64,000 bases of DNA from Neoarius graeffei. Taxonomy: Eukaryota; Chordata; Actinopteri; Siluriformes; Ariidae. The translations under genes were made by a program, and so were the position numbers. Shown here one piece after another: positions 12,468 through 22,395 of the stretch. Under the pieces are notes generated by a model. It ran no database searches. It saw only the letters and a program-made list of their open reading frames with translations, and was not told where the DNA came from. The stretch lies in assembly GCF_027579695.1 (NCBI RefSeq), contig NC_083582.1:5734378-5798377 (forward strand), written 5' to 3'. Positions within the stretch are counted from its first letter, which is position 1. The number at the start of each line of letters is the position of its first letter.

Positions 12468-12904
12468 TGAGAGCAGATTGGCTCTTTAATTGTGCACTAA
12501 GCCCCACTACACACCCCCTCTCTGTCTGCCCCCTCTGGGGATCCCAGCTGACTGGAGCCATAACAGCAGACAGGGCCATGGCTGCCGGCTAGCCAGATGG
12601 TGTGTGCATGTGTGTGTGCATGCGTGTGTGTGTGAATGACTATCCTGCTGGGCCGTCCCCGTCGCTGTCTGTCTGACTGCTCTAGCCAATCAGATGTGAC
12701 CAGATGGACATGGAACAGTATTAAAAAAAGAGCGTGCAGATTGTTGTAATCTCATGTTAATTTTTGCTTTGAGTCCGGTTGAGCAGAGCCCTGGTGTGTT
12801 CCCCGCCTCAGTGAGGTTCTTTAGGAAGATGACAACACAACAATACCGCTCTCCGAGTGAGAGGGTGATGTCTGTCTGCTTTCATGTGAACAATAGTGTG
12901 AAAG
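12468..12904. other. No gene recognised (12.5-12.9 kb)
   Basis: Short imperfect GTGTGTGCATG repeats near 12600-12633; otherwise nothing I can name. Confidence 0.5.
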
Positions 12905-13640
12905 TGATTTGACTTTGAATTGACTCCACTGTGGGACATGAATCAATCGTTCCATGTGTTCTAGTGAAAAAGTGAATCGACTCTGAATCGGCTCCACTGT
13001 AAGAAGGGAAGTAATTGTGCCATGTGTTCTAGTGAAAAAGTGATTTGACTCGGAATTGACTCCACTGCAGGACGTTAATCAAGCGTCACTTGTTCTAGTG
13101 AGAAAGTGATTCGACTCGGAATCGACTCCACTGTAGGAAGTGAATAAAACATGCCATGTGTTCAAGCGACAAAGTGATTTGACTCTGAATTGGCTCCACT
13201 GTAGGACATGAATCAGTCGTGCCATGTGTTCTAGTGAAAAAGTGAATCGACTCTGAATCGGCTCCACTGTAAGAAGGGAAGTAATTGTGCCATGTGTTCT
13301 AGTGAAAAAGTGATTCGACTCGGAATTGACTCCACTGTAGGACGTTAATCAAGCATCACTTGTTCTAGTGAGAAAGTGATTCGACTCCACTGTAGGAAAT
13401 GAATAAAACATGCCATGTGTTCAAGCGACAAAGTGATTTGACTCTGAATTGGCTCCACTGTAGGACATGAATCAGTCGTGCCATGTGTTCTAGTGAAAAA
13501 GTGATTTGACTCTGAATTGACTCCACTGTAAGTAGTGAATCAAACATGTCATATGTTACAGTGAGAACGTGATTCGACTCGGACTCGACTCCACTGTTGG
13601 ATGTGAATCAAACACGCCATGTTTTCTGTAATTGCTGAAT
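12905..13640. repeat. Minisatellite M3, about 68-bp unit with higher-order pattern
   Basis: About 11 units built on TTCTAGTGAAAAAGTGATT, GACTCTGAATTGACTCCACT and GTAGGACATGAATCA. Unit starts at 12963, 13031, 13096, 13165 and 13233 give spacings of 65-69 bp. The variant unit ending GTAAGAAGGGAAGTAATTG occurs at about 12998 and 13268, showing a four-unit (about 270 bp) higher-order repeat. Confidence 0.93.
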
Positions 13641-14689
13641 ATCATGTATGAATGAATAATTAGAAATATCTAAATATTGTGAGATAATAGTTTTGTGGCC
13701 CCGCCCATAGCACAGTATGGAGTGATATTTATATTCAAATGCATCCACACACTAATTCTTAATGAATCTGAATGCATTTTAAAGCAGTTTTGCAGCCGTA
13801 ATCATGGAGAGAGAGGGAAAAGAGGAATAAATGTATGGATTGATGGTGAAAGGGAAGCGAGGAAGAAAAAAACAGGAGGTGCTTGAAGACATGTAAAACA
13901 GCGTGAGAGGAAGCAGTACTTAAAACCATTCATTCCTGTTTCCATTCTGTCTGCCAGTTCAACCGTGTGTGTGTGTGTGTGTGTGTGTGTGACTCAAACT
14001 GCATGCACATGTTTTTAATGTACACTCTTCATTGATAAATGATCCAAACTGCTCATGTCGTGTCTGTGAGATGAAGTTGTACAGAGAGAGAGAGAGAGGA
14101 TTTGGTGAGTCTTAAGCACGTAAGTCTTGTTGGAATGCTGAACTGTTCTTCATCATCCAGTCATCACTGGTACCGTGTGTGTTTGAGAAGGAAAGATCTC
14201 CAGCCCCACCCCAATCACACAGCAGCCGGTGTGTTACAGAGTGTTTCATTCTCCTCGCTTTCTCTCGTTCCTCACTCTTTCCTTCCTTCCTGAGGGCTCG
14301 AGTATTCTGGATAAGAACCAGCGCTCGTTCAAAACCACGTCGCAATACTGGGGTCAAATTCTGTACCTTCACCTCAGATCCTTCCCTTAACCACGGCGCT
14401 GAGAGGACGAGAGTAATGAGAGTGGGATTAGAGTTTGAAGAGTCTGAAGATAAAGTCCTCTGATTGGCTGGAGTACTGTTTGAGATCGATTACATTAATA
14501 TCACAATTATCATCAATACTTCAGTAACGCTGACCCTCCCTCATAATAAACGCAATTCTTTATTCTTTGTACTGTTTCCTCATCTTAATTCAATACATTA
14601 TTAATTTAGTCATTTCAAATCTCGTGACCAAAATGTCAGCAAGATTTGCAAACATTTTATCGCTAATGGTTAAATAAAACATAGAGGTG
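13641..14689. other. No gene recognised; GT and GA microsatellites
   Basis: Contains a GT run at 13965-13991 and a short GA run at about 14085-14098. Open frames at 14102-14463 overlap each other on both strands and show no family features. I could not support an exon. Confidence 0.45.
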
Positions 14690-14803
14690 GCCAGCAACAA
14701 CAAACATATCTCTTTGTTGCCTGTCCTGTCCAAGGTGTTAGAGCGAATTGCGCATGAGCAGTTGGTACATTTCCTTACATCAAACAAGTTGTCTGTCCAT
14801 CAA

Positions 14804-15166
14804 AGAAGAAGAAAGAAACCTTTATTTGTCACATGCACACTTCAAGTACAGTGAAATTCATCCTCTGCATTTAACCCATCTGAAGCAATGAACACATGCA
14901 CACACACCCAGGGCAGTGGGCAGCCCAGAGAACCCGGGGAGCAGTCAGGGGTTCGGTACTTTGCTCAAGGGCACCTCAGCCCAAGGCCGCCCCACGTCAA
15001 CCTAACTGCATGTCTTTGGATTGTGGGGGAAACCGGAGTACCCGGAGGAAACCCACGCAGACACGGGGAGAACATGCAAACTCCACACAGAAAGGCCCTC
15101 GCCGGCCTCGAACCCGGAACCTTCTTGCTGTGAGGCGACCGTGCTAACCACTACACCACCGTGCCG
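14804..15166 (-). mobile_element. SINE with tRNA-like head and ACAAATAAAGG tail (family S2), reversed
   Basis: Read on minus: a tRNA-like head with GGTGTAGTGGTTAGC (A box) and GGTTCGAG (B box), then GCATGTTCTCCCCGTGTC and ACATGCAGTTAGGTTGACG. The 3' half differs from the main SINE of the window, reads GAATTTCACTGTACTTGAAG, and ends GTGACAAATAAAGGTTTC with a TTC-repeat tail. It sits inside LINE-A. A target duplication is not obvious. The frame open through it at 14888-15147 is not a gene. Confidence 0.92.
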
Positions 15167-15169
15167 TAA

Positions 15170-16374
15170 TAAACATCTTCACTCCACAAAAACTCTTGGC
15201 ATATTCTTTCTTAGCCATCTTTATAAAGTGGTTGACGAGAAGAAACTGACAGGTGTGTTGATGCTAGACCTCAGCAAGGCATTCGATAGCATTCATCATG
15301 AGACTCTGCTTACAAAACTCTCCAACCTTGGTGTGTCTGATGATGCTCTGGCCTGGCTTAGTAGCTACCTCTCTGGCTGCCAGCAGCACGTGCGTATTAA
15401 TAGCATGTTATCAAATGCCCTTACTATCCAGCATGGCATCCCGCAAGGTTCTATTTTGGGACCGCTGCTTTTCAATCTTTACCTGAACGATCTTCCCCTT
15501 GTATGTAAAACCAGCAATGTGGAATCATATGTTGACGACTCAAAGTTGTATTTATCCTTCCCACGGAATACTCTGGATGATAGCTTAGCTGATCTCAAGA
15601 AAGACCTACTGTGTGTGGCATCGTGGTGTTGCTCTAACCGCCTACTCATTAACCCAGAGAAGACCAAATTTTGCATTTTTGGATCAAGTAAAATGTTGAA
15701 TCAAGTTTCGATTCCTGCAATGACTTTCCTCGGAGAGGAATTGAAGGTAGAAGACTCTGTGAAGGACCTAGATGTGATCTTAGACAAAGGACTCTCATTT
15801 AAGGAGCATGTGGACACTCTTGTTTCGTGTCTCATGGGAAAGTTGGGTATGATTAGTAGAATCAGGCATCTTCTTGATCATTCCACCTTATTCACTGTAA
15901 TCAATTCACTTGTATTTTCCAAGCTGTTTTACTGTTCCTCTGTATGGGCTGGTACCAGTAAGCATAATATCTCCAAACTTCAGTTAGTCCAGAACTTTGC
16001 TGCCCGCATTCTTTCAGGAAAGTGGAAATTTGACCACATTCAGCCAAACACTCAAACAGATGAAACTTCTTCCTCTAGTGGATTGTCTTCATCTCAGAGA
16101 TGGTGTGCAAATGTACAAGTGCCTTAATGGATTAGCACCTAGCTATTTGTGCAACATGTTCAACAAGAGATCGCAAATTCACGACTACAACACCAGAAAA
16201 AGGGATTCGTTGCACCTCTCTAAGTGCAGAACTGCTCTAGCTCAGAACTCATTTCCTTACAGAGGTGTAAAAATCTGGAACTCGTTGCCCAGTGAGATAA
16301 AGAGTTGCTCTACAGTAGCCTCTTTTAAGCGCCAGCTGAGACAACACTTGCTGAGTGATTGGCTTACGAGTTAA
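15170..16374 (+). pseudogene. LINE-A reverse transcriptase, C-terminal half, frameshifted
   Basis: RNA-templated DNA polymerase domain of a non-LTR retrotransposon. Visible motifs in order are GVLMLDLSKAFDSIHHETLL (RT motif A with catalytic Asp), GIPQGSILGPLLFNLYLNDL (motif B), and YVDDS at 15528-15539 (motif C, where Val replaces the usual Ala). A thumb/C-terminal region follows, with KLQLVQNFAARI and, in another frame, DCLHLRDGVQMYKCLNGLAP to the end at 16374. A frameshift near 16035-16045 separates the frame ending at 16127 from the one starting at 15997. The endonuclease domain is absent (5' truncation), and the region upstream of 15170 is displaced by the SINE. It cannot make a working protein. 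Confidence 0.92.
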
Positions 16375-16845
16375 CATTTGCATATTGGAATTTATGCCAG
16401 TATTTTAATCAATAATCCCAGTTAACTGTAGGTTTATTATTATTATTGATTTTTGAGTCACTTTAGTGATTTCTTGAATTGTAAATATATATAAATGTTC
16501 ATTATATTGTAAATTGGATATGAAGATCCTGTCTGGGAATCCAATAAAGTCTTTTTTTATTTTGTAGAGCTGAAATAAGATTTTCGTCACTCTATGACCC
16601 CACCCGTTCCATTCCCCTTCCATTTACATAAATTTCCACCCCTAGAACCGACAGCATTTCAAATAGTTTTAGCATTAGCAAGAATTGTCATGACATCACA
16701 TCACATCACATTGAAGTGCACTCAGACGTTCAACTCATTCAACTGCTTGAACACTATAAAACACGCAAAATTCAGATCATGCCAATGTTCCCAAATGCAG
16801 TCGAGGTTTCTTTAGTTTGTAATATGCTCCTATGATACGCTCTAA

Positions 16846-17567
16846 AGGGGTGTTCACACGGTACATATTTGCATCGATGCTGCACCGATGTATTTTGTTG
16901 CGATATATCTTACACCGGTGTAAATTTTGTGGAGCGTTCACACGTCACAAACCTGCTTACTAGAGAGAAGCGTGTTAGCACCGATGCAGCCCCACTTGCG
17001 TTCACACGGCAGTTTTTGCGACCGTGCTATACGATAGTAATAATGCGGAAATGAAATATGCGCATGCGTGAAAATGTACTCCCTTTTCCCGGTTGTCATG
17101 GCATCACCAAGCACCGGGAAAACAACGTGGATGAAGACACCAGTGTTGCCAGATACTGCTGACGTTTTCCAGCCCAAAATATGTTCAAATCTGCCAAAAT
17201 GCACTTAAAAGCGCCCAATCTGGCAACACTGGAAGACATGCAGTTCTGTTGTTGTTGATATTCACCATTTTGGAAGCGCAAAATACCAGGATGCAAATTA
17301 TGCAATGCCCGTATGTAATCAGCTCTCCTCATGCGTAGCGAGTCTACCCCTGTAGCGTTCAGACGGCCCATTTTATATCGGTGCTGCCCCGCAAACTAGC
17401 ATTTACTCCGGAGTACATTTCTTAAACCACCTCCCGAGCAGGGTTAGATTTGCACCGGTTTAAGCAGCTTTCAGGGGCTACACCGGTATAACTTTGTACC
17501 ATGTGAACGCTGTACCGGGGCAGCACTGGTGCTACACCGGAATAAAAGTTGCCGTGTGAACACCCCT
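16846..17567. mobile_element. Harbinger-like non-autonomous element H1, 722 bp
   Basis: Ends are perfect inverted repeats AGGGGTGTTCACACGG and CCGTGTGAACACCCCT, flanked by the trinucleotide TAA at 16843-16845 and 17568-17570. A TAA/TTA duplication is the hallmark of PIF/Harbinger insertion. No transposase is present. A 91-bp hAT MITE (17141-17231) is nested inside. Confidence 0.85.
17141..17231 (+). mobile_element. 91-bp hAT-type MITE (copy 1), nested in H1
   Basis: Termini CAGTGTTGCCAGAT and ATCTGGCAACACTG are inverted (left arm reads CAGTGTTGCCAGATAC, right arm CAATCTGGCAACACTG). Flanks GAAGACAC (17133-17140) and GAAGACAT (17232-17239) match at 7 of 8 bases, as expected for an 8-bp hAT duplication. 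The same element, same length and opposite orientation, is at 51844-51934. Confidence 0.88.
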
Positions 17568-17789
17568 TAAGCATCAGTATTAGCTTGTTAGCATTGTTAG
17601 TAGCGCTAGCTGAAAGACTCCGGTACTTGAAAGCCGAGCTGTAACTCTATCAACATAAAATTCGGCTAATAACCGTTTATGAGGATGTTCACAAGCTGAG
17701 TTGCTCATATTAAAGAAATAATTTATGTAAATTCAGTCATTGTGACAATTCGATGTTTTATTCAGATTATGTTTAAAAAGACAGGAGGC

Positions 17790-18165
17790 TGAACTGGAGG
17801 GAGCAGAGCTGAAGATATTGAGATGTTCATTGGGAGTGACAAAGTCGGACAGGATTAGAAATGAGAATAGTTGAGGGACATTTAGGACGGCTTGGAGACA
17901 AAATGAGAGAGGTGAGATTGAGATGGTTTGGGCACGTACAGAGGTGAGATCCAGGGTATACTGGGGAAAGAATGCTGGAGATGGAGTTGCCAGGTGGAAG
18001 GAAAAGAGGAAGAGTAAAGATGAGATTTCTGGATGTGGTGAAGGAGGACATGAGGATGGTTGGTGTGACAGAAGAAGATACAGAGGACAGGAAGAGATGG
18101 AGGGACATTGTCCCTTACAGGAACAGCCAAAAGAAGAAGAAGAATTTATTCATTCCTGACTGGTT
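17790..18165 (+). pseudogene. LINE-C: 3'-terminal coding fragment of a non-LTR retrotransposon
   Basis: Across more than one frame the + strand spells the familiar extreme C-terminus of fish LINE ORF2 proteins: an LEGAELKILRCSLGVTKSDRI stretch near 17790-17850, a WFGH-type box near 17915-17930 (RLRWFGHVQR), and from 17972 the frame LEMELPGGRKRGRVKMRFLD followed by VVKEDMRMVGVTEEDTEDRK RWRDI. It ends in an AAGAAGAAGAA tail at about 18130. All catalytic motifs are missing. Stops and frameshifts show a dead 5'-truncated copy. LINE subfamily not determined. Confidence 0.75.
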
Positions 18166-18477
18166 ATTTGAGTTTCAGTGTAAACGTGGTTCTCAGAGCA
18201 AACCTCTTGTTTTTATGTGGCGTCTGATTGCCTCCATGACTCCTCGGGGTATGAAGAGAAGCGTCTCAACATGTCAGCTCGAAATCAGCCTGTGCTTTTA
18301 AAACTAGATGATAAGTTACAGTGGCAGATGTTTTTCCTGCTACCTCACAAGTTTGGCAATAAATCGACAAGGAGCAAGAAGCATCGTGCTTCTGTAGGTG
18401 CATCTGAAGAAAGTAAATGGACTGCAGGGGAAAAAGTTAGAACCTGGCCACACTTGTCCCTAGAAATGTTAGAAATT

Positions 18478-18857
18478 CATTCTCATCTCATCTCATTATC
18501 TCTAGCCGCTTTATCCTTCTACAGGGTCGCAGGCGAGCTGGAGCCTATCCCAGCTGACTACGGGCGAAAGGCGGGGTACACCCTGGACAAGTCGCCAGGT
18601 CATCACAGGGCTGACACATAGACACAGACAACCATTCACACTCACATTCACACCTACGCTCAATTTAGAGTCACCAGTTGACCTAACCTGCATGTCTTTG
18701 GACTGTGGGGGAAACCGGAGCACCCGGAGGAAACCCACGCGGACACGGGGAGAACATGCAAACTCCACACAGAAAGGCCCTCGCCGGCCCCGGGGCTCGA
18801 ACCCAGGACCTTCTTGCTGTGAGGCGACAGCGCTAACCACTACACCACCGTGCCGCC
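18478..18857 (-). mobile_element. SINE S1 copy 1, full length, reversed
   Basis: Member of the main SINE family of the window (about 375 bp). On minus it begins GCGGCACGGTGGTGTAGTGG, has A box GGTGTAGTGGTTAGC and B box GGTTCGAGCCC, and ends GGATAAAGCGGCTAGAGATA plus ATGAG repeats. A 12-bp target duplication ATGTTAGAAATT lies at 18466-18477 and 18858-18869. Confidence 0.96.
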
Positions 18858-19198
18858 ATGTTAGAAATTTTCACAGTATAAAAGCCACGGGTTCATGGTA
18901 TTAATCAACCATTTAAAAACACACAAACCAGTGCTGCAGATTAAAGGAACAAATTATGATGAAATTCTTGTACATATGAAAATTGAAAGGAATATAATAA
19001 ATTGTTCAAGAAGTCTTAGTAGTAATAGTTATAGAGGTGCCTCTGATACGATACCCAGTATCACTTTTAGACCAATACCAGAAAAAAAAATAGTGGATCA
19101 GATATCAGAAAATATTGGATCCTGTACCAAATGGCAAAGATTGGAATTGGATATGAAAAAGAATTCTTTTGGGAATTGGACATGTTTACATATAAAGA

Positions 19199-19443
19199 AC
19201 CGTGAGTTGGCCTAGTGGTCAGCGTGTCCACTGGGAGATTGCGAGTTCTAATCATGGTCGGGTCATACCAAAGACCATTATAAAAATGGTGCCTACTGCC
19301 GTCTGGCAAGGCACGCTGCAATACAGTAGGGAGTCAAAATCTCGTGGTTACCAGAGGACTAGCCCCCCCACTGTAACCCTAGTGATGTAAGAAGCCGAGG
19401 GCTATGGAAACCGAGATCAGCACCGCCACATGGCATGGGAAGG
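19199..19443 (+). mobile_element. SINE S3 (tRNA-like head), short form lacking the 5S-derived part
   Basis: Head GTTGGCCTAGTGGTCAGCG with a B-box-like GCGAGTTCTAATC, then CAAGGCACGCTGCAATACAG, GTGGTTACCAGAGGACTAGC and a 3' end GGCATGGGAAGGAC. Exact 11-bp target duplication ACATATAAAGA at 19188-19198 and 19444-19454. Compared with 58731-59062 it lacks a block of about 65-70 bp that in the longer copy is related to 5S rRNA. Confidence 0.92.
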
Positions 19444-19540
19444 ACATATAAAGAGGCTGGTTTGGTTTTATTATATTTTAGTGATTTTTTTAATGTGACA
19501 GAGTTTAACTAGAAAGTGCTTCAGTTTAAAGAAACCCCCT

Positions 19541-19922
19541 GCATCTCATCTCATCTCATTATCTGTAGCCGCTTTATCCTGTTCTACAGGGTCGCAGGCG
19601 AGCTGGAGCCTATCCCAGCTGACTACGGGCGAAAGGCGGGGTACACCCTGGACAAGTCGCCAGGTCATCACAGGGCTGACACGTAGACACAGACAACCAT
19701 TCACACTCACATTCACACCTACGGTCAATTTAGAGTCACCAGTTAACCTAACCTGCATGTCTTTGGACTGTGGGGGAAACCGGAGCACCCGGAGGAAACC
19801 CACGCGGACACGGGGAGAACATGCAAACTCCACACAGAAAGGCCCTCGCCAGCCACGGGGCTCGAACCCGGACCTTCTTGCTGTGATGTGACAGCGCTAA
19901 CCACTACACCACCGTGCTGCCC
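19541..19922 (-). mobile_element. SINE S1 copy 2, reversed
   Basis: Same family and orientation as copy 1, from the ATGAG-repeat tail (CTCATCTCATCTCATT on +) to CACCACCGTGCTGC. The flanks are C-rich and a target duplication is not clear. Confidence 0.93.
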
Positions 19923-20615
19923 ACCCCCCACACCTATTAAAGTTTATTTTTTTTAAAGAAAATATCAGATGGGTATCTGATCCCTAAGCAGATACCCGAT
20001 CAGTTGAGAATCAAGCGTTCAGGATTGGTATCAGGAAAAAGGGGTATTATGCCATCTCTGATGATGATGATGATTATTATTATTATAGTCAACATTTTTA
20101 AAAAGTGCAGCAAAGACAAAAATAGATAGTAGTTCCACTTAGCTGTGGTCAGTAATGGCATGTTTTTGTGTGCATTTGATAGCCATTATGTATTAAACCG
20201 AACATGCTCAGAGAAACGGAGGTTGCTGTGGTGTGGTTAAGGGCACGTTCATAGGGAGGAGGTTGGGGAGTCGCAGCTGGACACAAACCGGATGAGAACC
20301 TCTGATCATGTTAAAAAAAAGAGAGAGACTCGACAATATTAGAAAGAGATGCATTCTAACTGGTATTTTGTAAAAGTCAAACTCAAACACCATGAGTAAC
20401 TGTGAAACCATAACTACATGTGACTAGTCGGTCTGTTGTTGTTGATGCATCAGGACACTTTAGCCCCCTTACTCTACAAATGATGCATGGCCATGTGCAT
20501 CTCTGAAAGTGATTCAGATTTAGATCCCTGATGAACAAGCCAGAGGGACATGAGGAACAAACCTTGAGAGTAACCAGACTCAAAAGGGAACCTACACCCT
20601 TCTGGATGAACTTTC
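19923..20615. other. No gene recognised (19.9-20.6 kb)
   Basis: No exon or named repeat seen. The last 20 bases (CTTCTGGATGAACTTTC) look like a diverged unit of the 34-bp minisatellite that resumes after the H2 element. Confidence 0.5.
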
Positions 20616-20618
20616 TTA

Positions 20619-21167
20619 GGGTGTATTCACGCTAGGTGATCTGTACCATGCCTGAGTGTGTTTGACCCCCAAAGTCCACTTCATTTGACTAGTGTGATTG
20701 CTGTACGCTGCACTCTGTTGTGGTTCACTTGGTCCACTTGAAAGAAGAGAGTTTGGACACAGTTAGTGATCATGAGCCCAACTAACCGTGCCTGAGCGCA
20801 CCTCTTCGAAGCGGGCCAAGTGAACCGCAACTGAGCAACAAGCACGGAACTCAAATGCTATGATGTCAAAATTAGTTGATGGAAACAAACATTAACAAAC
20901 AGGAAGAAGATGATGAAGGGGAAGAATTTATTCATGTGAGAAGGCTGTGTGTCACCGTGCCCAAAATGACTCCAAATAATCCACAATGCAAAAAGTGTAA
21001 TGAAACAAAAAACATCCACTGTGCTATGCGAGAGTGCTTTTCTTCAACATGGAAAGTTGCATCATGATGATGTAAGAGTACTCGGGCCAGGATGAAAGCA
21101 GAATGTGAGCCAGTGGGGGACAGTGATACTTGGGCACAATTTAAGACAGTCTAGTATGACTACACCC
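20619..21167. mobile_element. Harbinger-like non-autonomous element H2, 549 bp
   Basis: Imperfect inverted ends GGGTGTATTCACGCTAGG and, from the right inverted, GGGTGTAGTCATACTAG, flanked by TTA at 20616-20618 and 21168-21170. The small frame 20876-21067 has CXXC-like pairs (QCKKCNETKNIHC) but no recognisable transposase. The flanking sequence is the 34-bp minisatellite M4 on both sides, the left unit being diverged. Confidence 0.7.
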
Positions 21168-21170
21168 TTA

Positions 21171-22395
21171 CTGTCAGCCATCTTGTTGGAATGGACCTTT
21201 GTTACAATCAGCCATCTTGTCAGGATGGACCTTTGTTAGTCAGCCATCTTGTCAGGATGGACTTTTGTTACAGTCAGCCATCTTGTCGGGATGGACCTTT
21301 GTTAGTCAACCATCTTGTTTGACCTTTGCTACATTCAGCCATCTTGTTTGAATGGACCTTTGTTACAATCAGCCAGTTTGTTGGGATGGACCTTTGTTAG
21401 TCAGCCATCTTGTCAGGATGGACCTTTGTTACTGTCAGCCATCTTGTCGGGATGGACCTTTGTTACATTCAGCCATCTTGTCGGGATGGACCTTTGTTAC
21501 ATTCAGCCATCTTGTTGGGATGGACCTTTGTTAGTCAGCCATCTTGTTGGGATGGACCTTTGTTACTGTCAGCCATCTTGTCGGGATGGACCTTTGTTAC
21601 TGTCAGCCATCTTGTCGGGATGGACCTTTGTTACTGTCAGCCATCTTGTCGGGATGGACCTTTGTTACAATCAGCCATCTTGTTGGGATGGACCTTTGTT
21701 ACATTCAGCCGTCTTGTTTGAATGGACCTTTGTTACAATCAGCCATCTTGTCGGGATGGACCTTTGTTAGTCAGCCATCTTGTTGGGATGGACCTTTGTT
21801 ACAATCAGCCATCTTGTTGGGATGGACCTTTGTTACTGTCAGCCATCTTGTCGGGATGGACCTTTGTTAGATTCAGCCATCTTGTTTGAATGGACCTTTG
21901 TTACAATCAGCCATCTTGTCGGGATGGACCTTTGTTACTGTCAGCCATCTTGTCGGGATGGACCTTTGTTAGTCAGCCATCTTGTCGGGATGGACCTTTG
22001 TTACATTCAGCCATCTTGTTTGAATGGACCTTTGTTACAATCAGCCATCTTGTCGGGATGGACCTTTGTTACAATCAGCCATCTTGTTTGAATGGACCTT
22101 TGTTACAATCAGCCATCTTGTCGGGATGGACCTTTGTTACTGTCAGCCATCTTGTCGGGATGGACCTTTGTTAGTCAGCCATCTTGTCGGGATGGACCTT
22201 TGTTACATTCAGCCATCTTGTCGGGATGGACCTTTGTTACAATCAGCCATCTTGTTTGAATGGACCTTTGTTACAATCAGCCATCTTGTCGGGATGGACC
22301 TTTGTTACTGTCAGCCATCTTGTCGGGATGGACTGTTGTTACATTCAGCCATCTTGTTTGAATGGACCTTTGTTACAATCAGCCATCTTTGACTA
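21171..22395. repeat. Minisatellite M4, 34-bp unit, about 36 copies
   Basis: Unit CAGCCATCTTGTCGGGATGG followed by ACCTTTGTTAC and a variable joint (AAT, ATT, TGT, or a 2-bp-shorter AGT form). Variants with TTTGAATGG always carry the AAT joint. They recur in the order TTTGAA-AAT, TCGG-TGT, TCGG-AGT, TCGG-ATT, showing a higher-order unit of about 5-6 monomers. Because 34 is not a multiple of 3 and the unit has almost no stops, all + frames stay open for 60-150 codons; these are not genes. Confidence 0.97.

Larger units (their letters stand above)
14690..16560 (+). mobile_element. LINE-A: 5'-truncated non-LTR retrotransposon with a SINE inside
   Basis: Coding remains begin near 14700 with ISLLPVLSKVLERIAHEQLV, a typical entry to the LINE reverse transcriptase domain. 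They stop at about 14800 where a SINE (14804-15166, reversed) is inserted, resume at about 15170 with LHSTKT and run to 16374. A short 3' region with AATAAAG near 16542 follows. I place it in the Jockey/CR1/L2-like group by general appearance only. Confidence 0.88.

Noticed and set aside
15021-15160. Protein start MWGKPEYPEETHADTGRTCK fused to the LINE-A reverse transcriptase frame
   Set aside because: The first part is read from the reversed SINE S2; the frame happens to continue into the LINE.
21315-22392. Frames of 94-151 codons with repeated WTFVTVSHLVGMDLCY-like units
   Set aside because: Encoded by the 34-bp minisatellite in rotating frames; no start context or conserved end.
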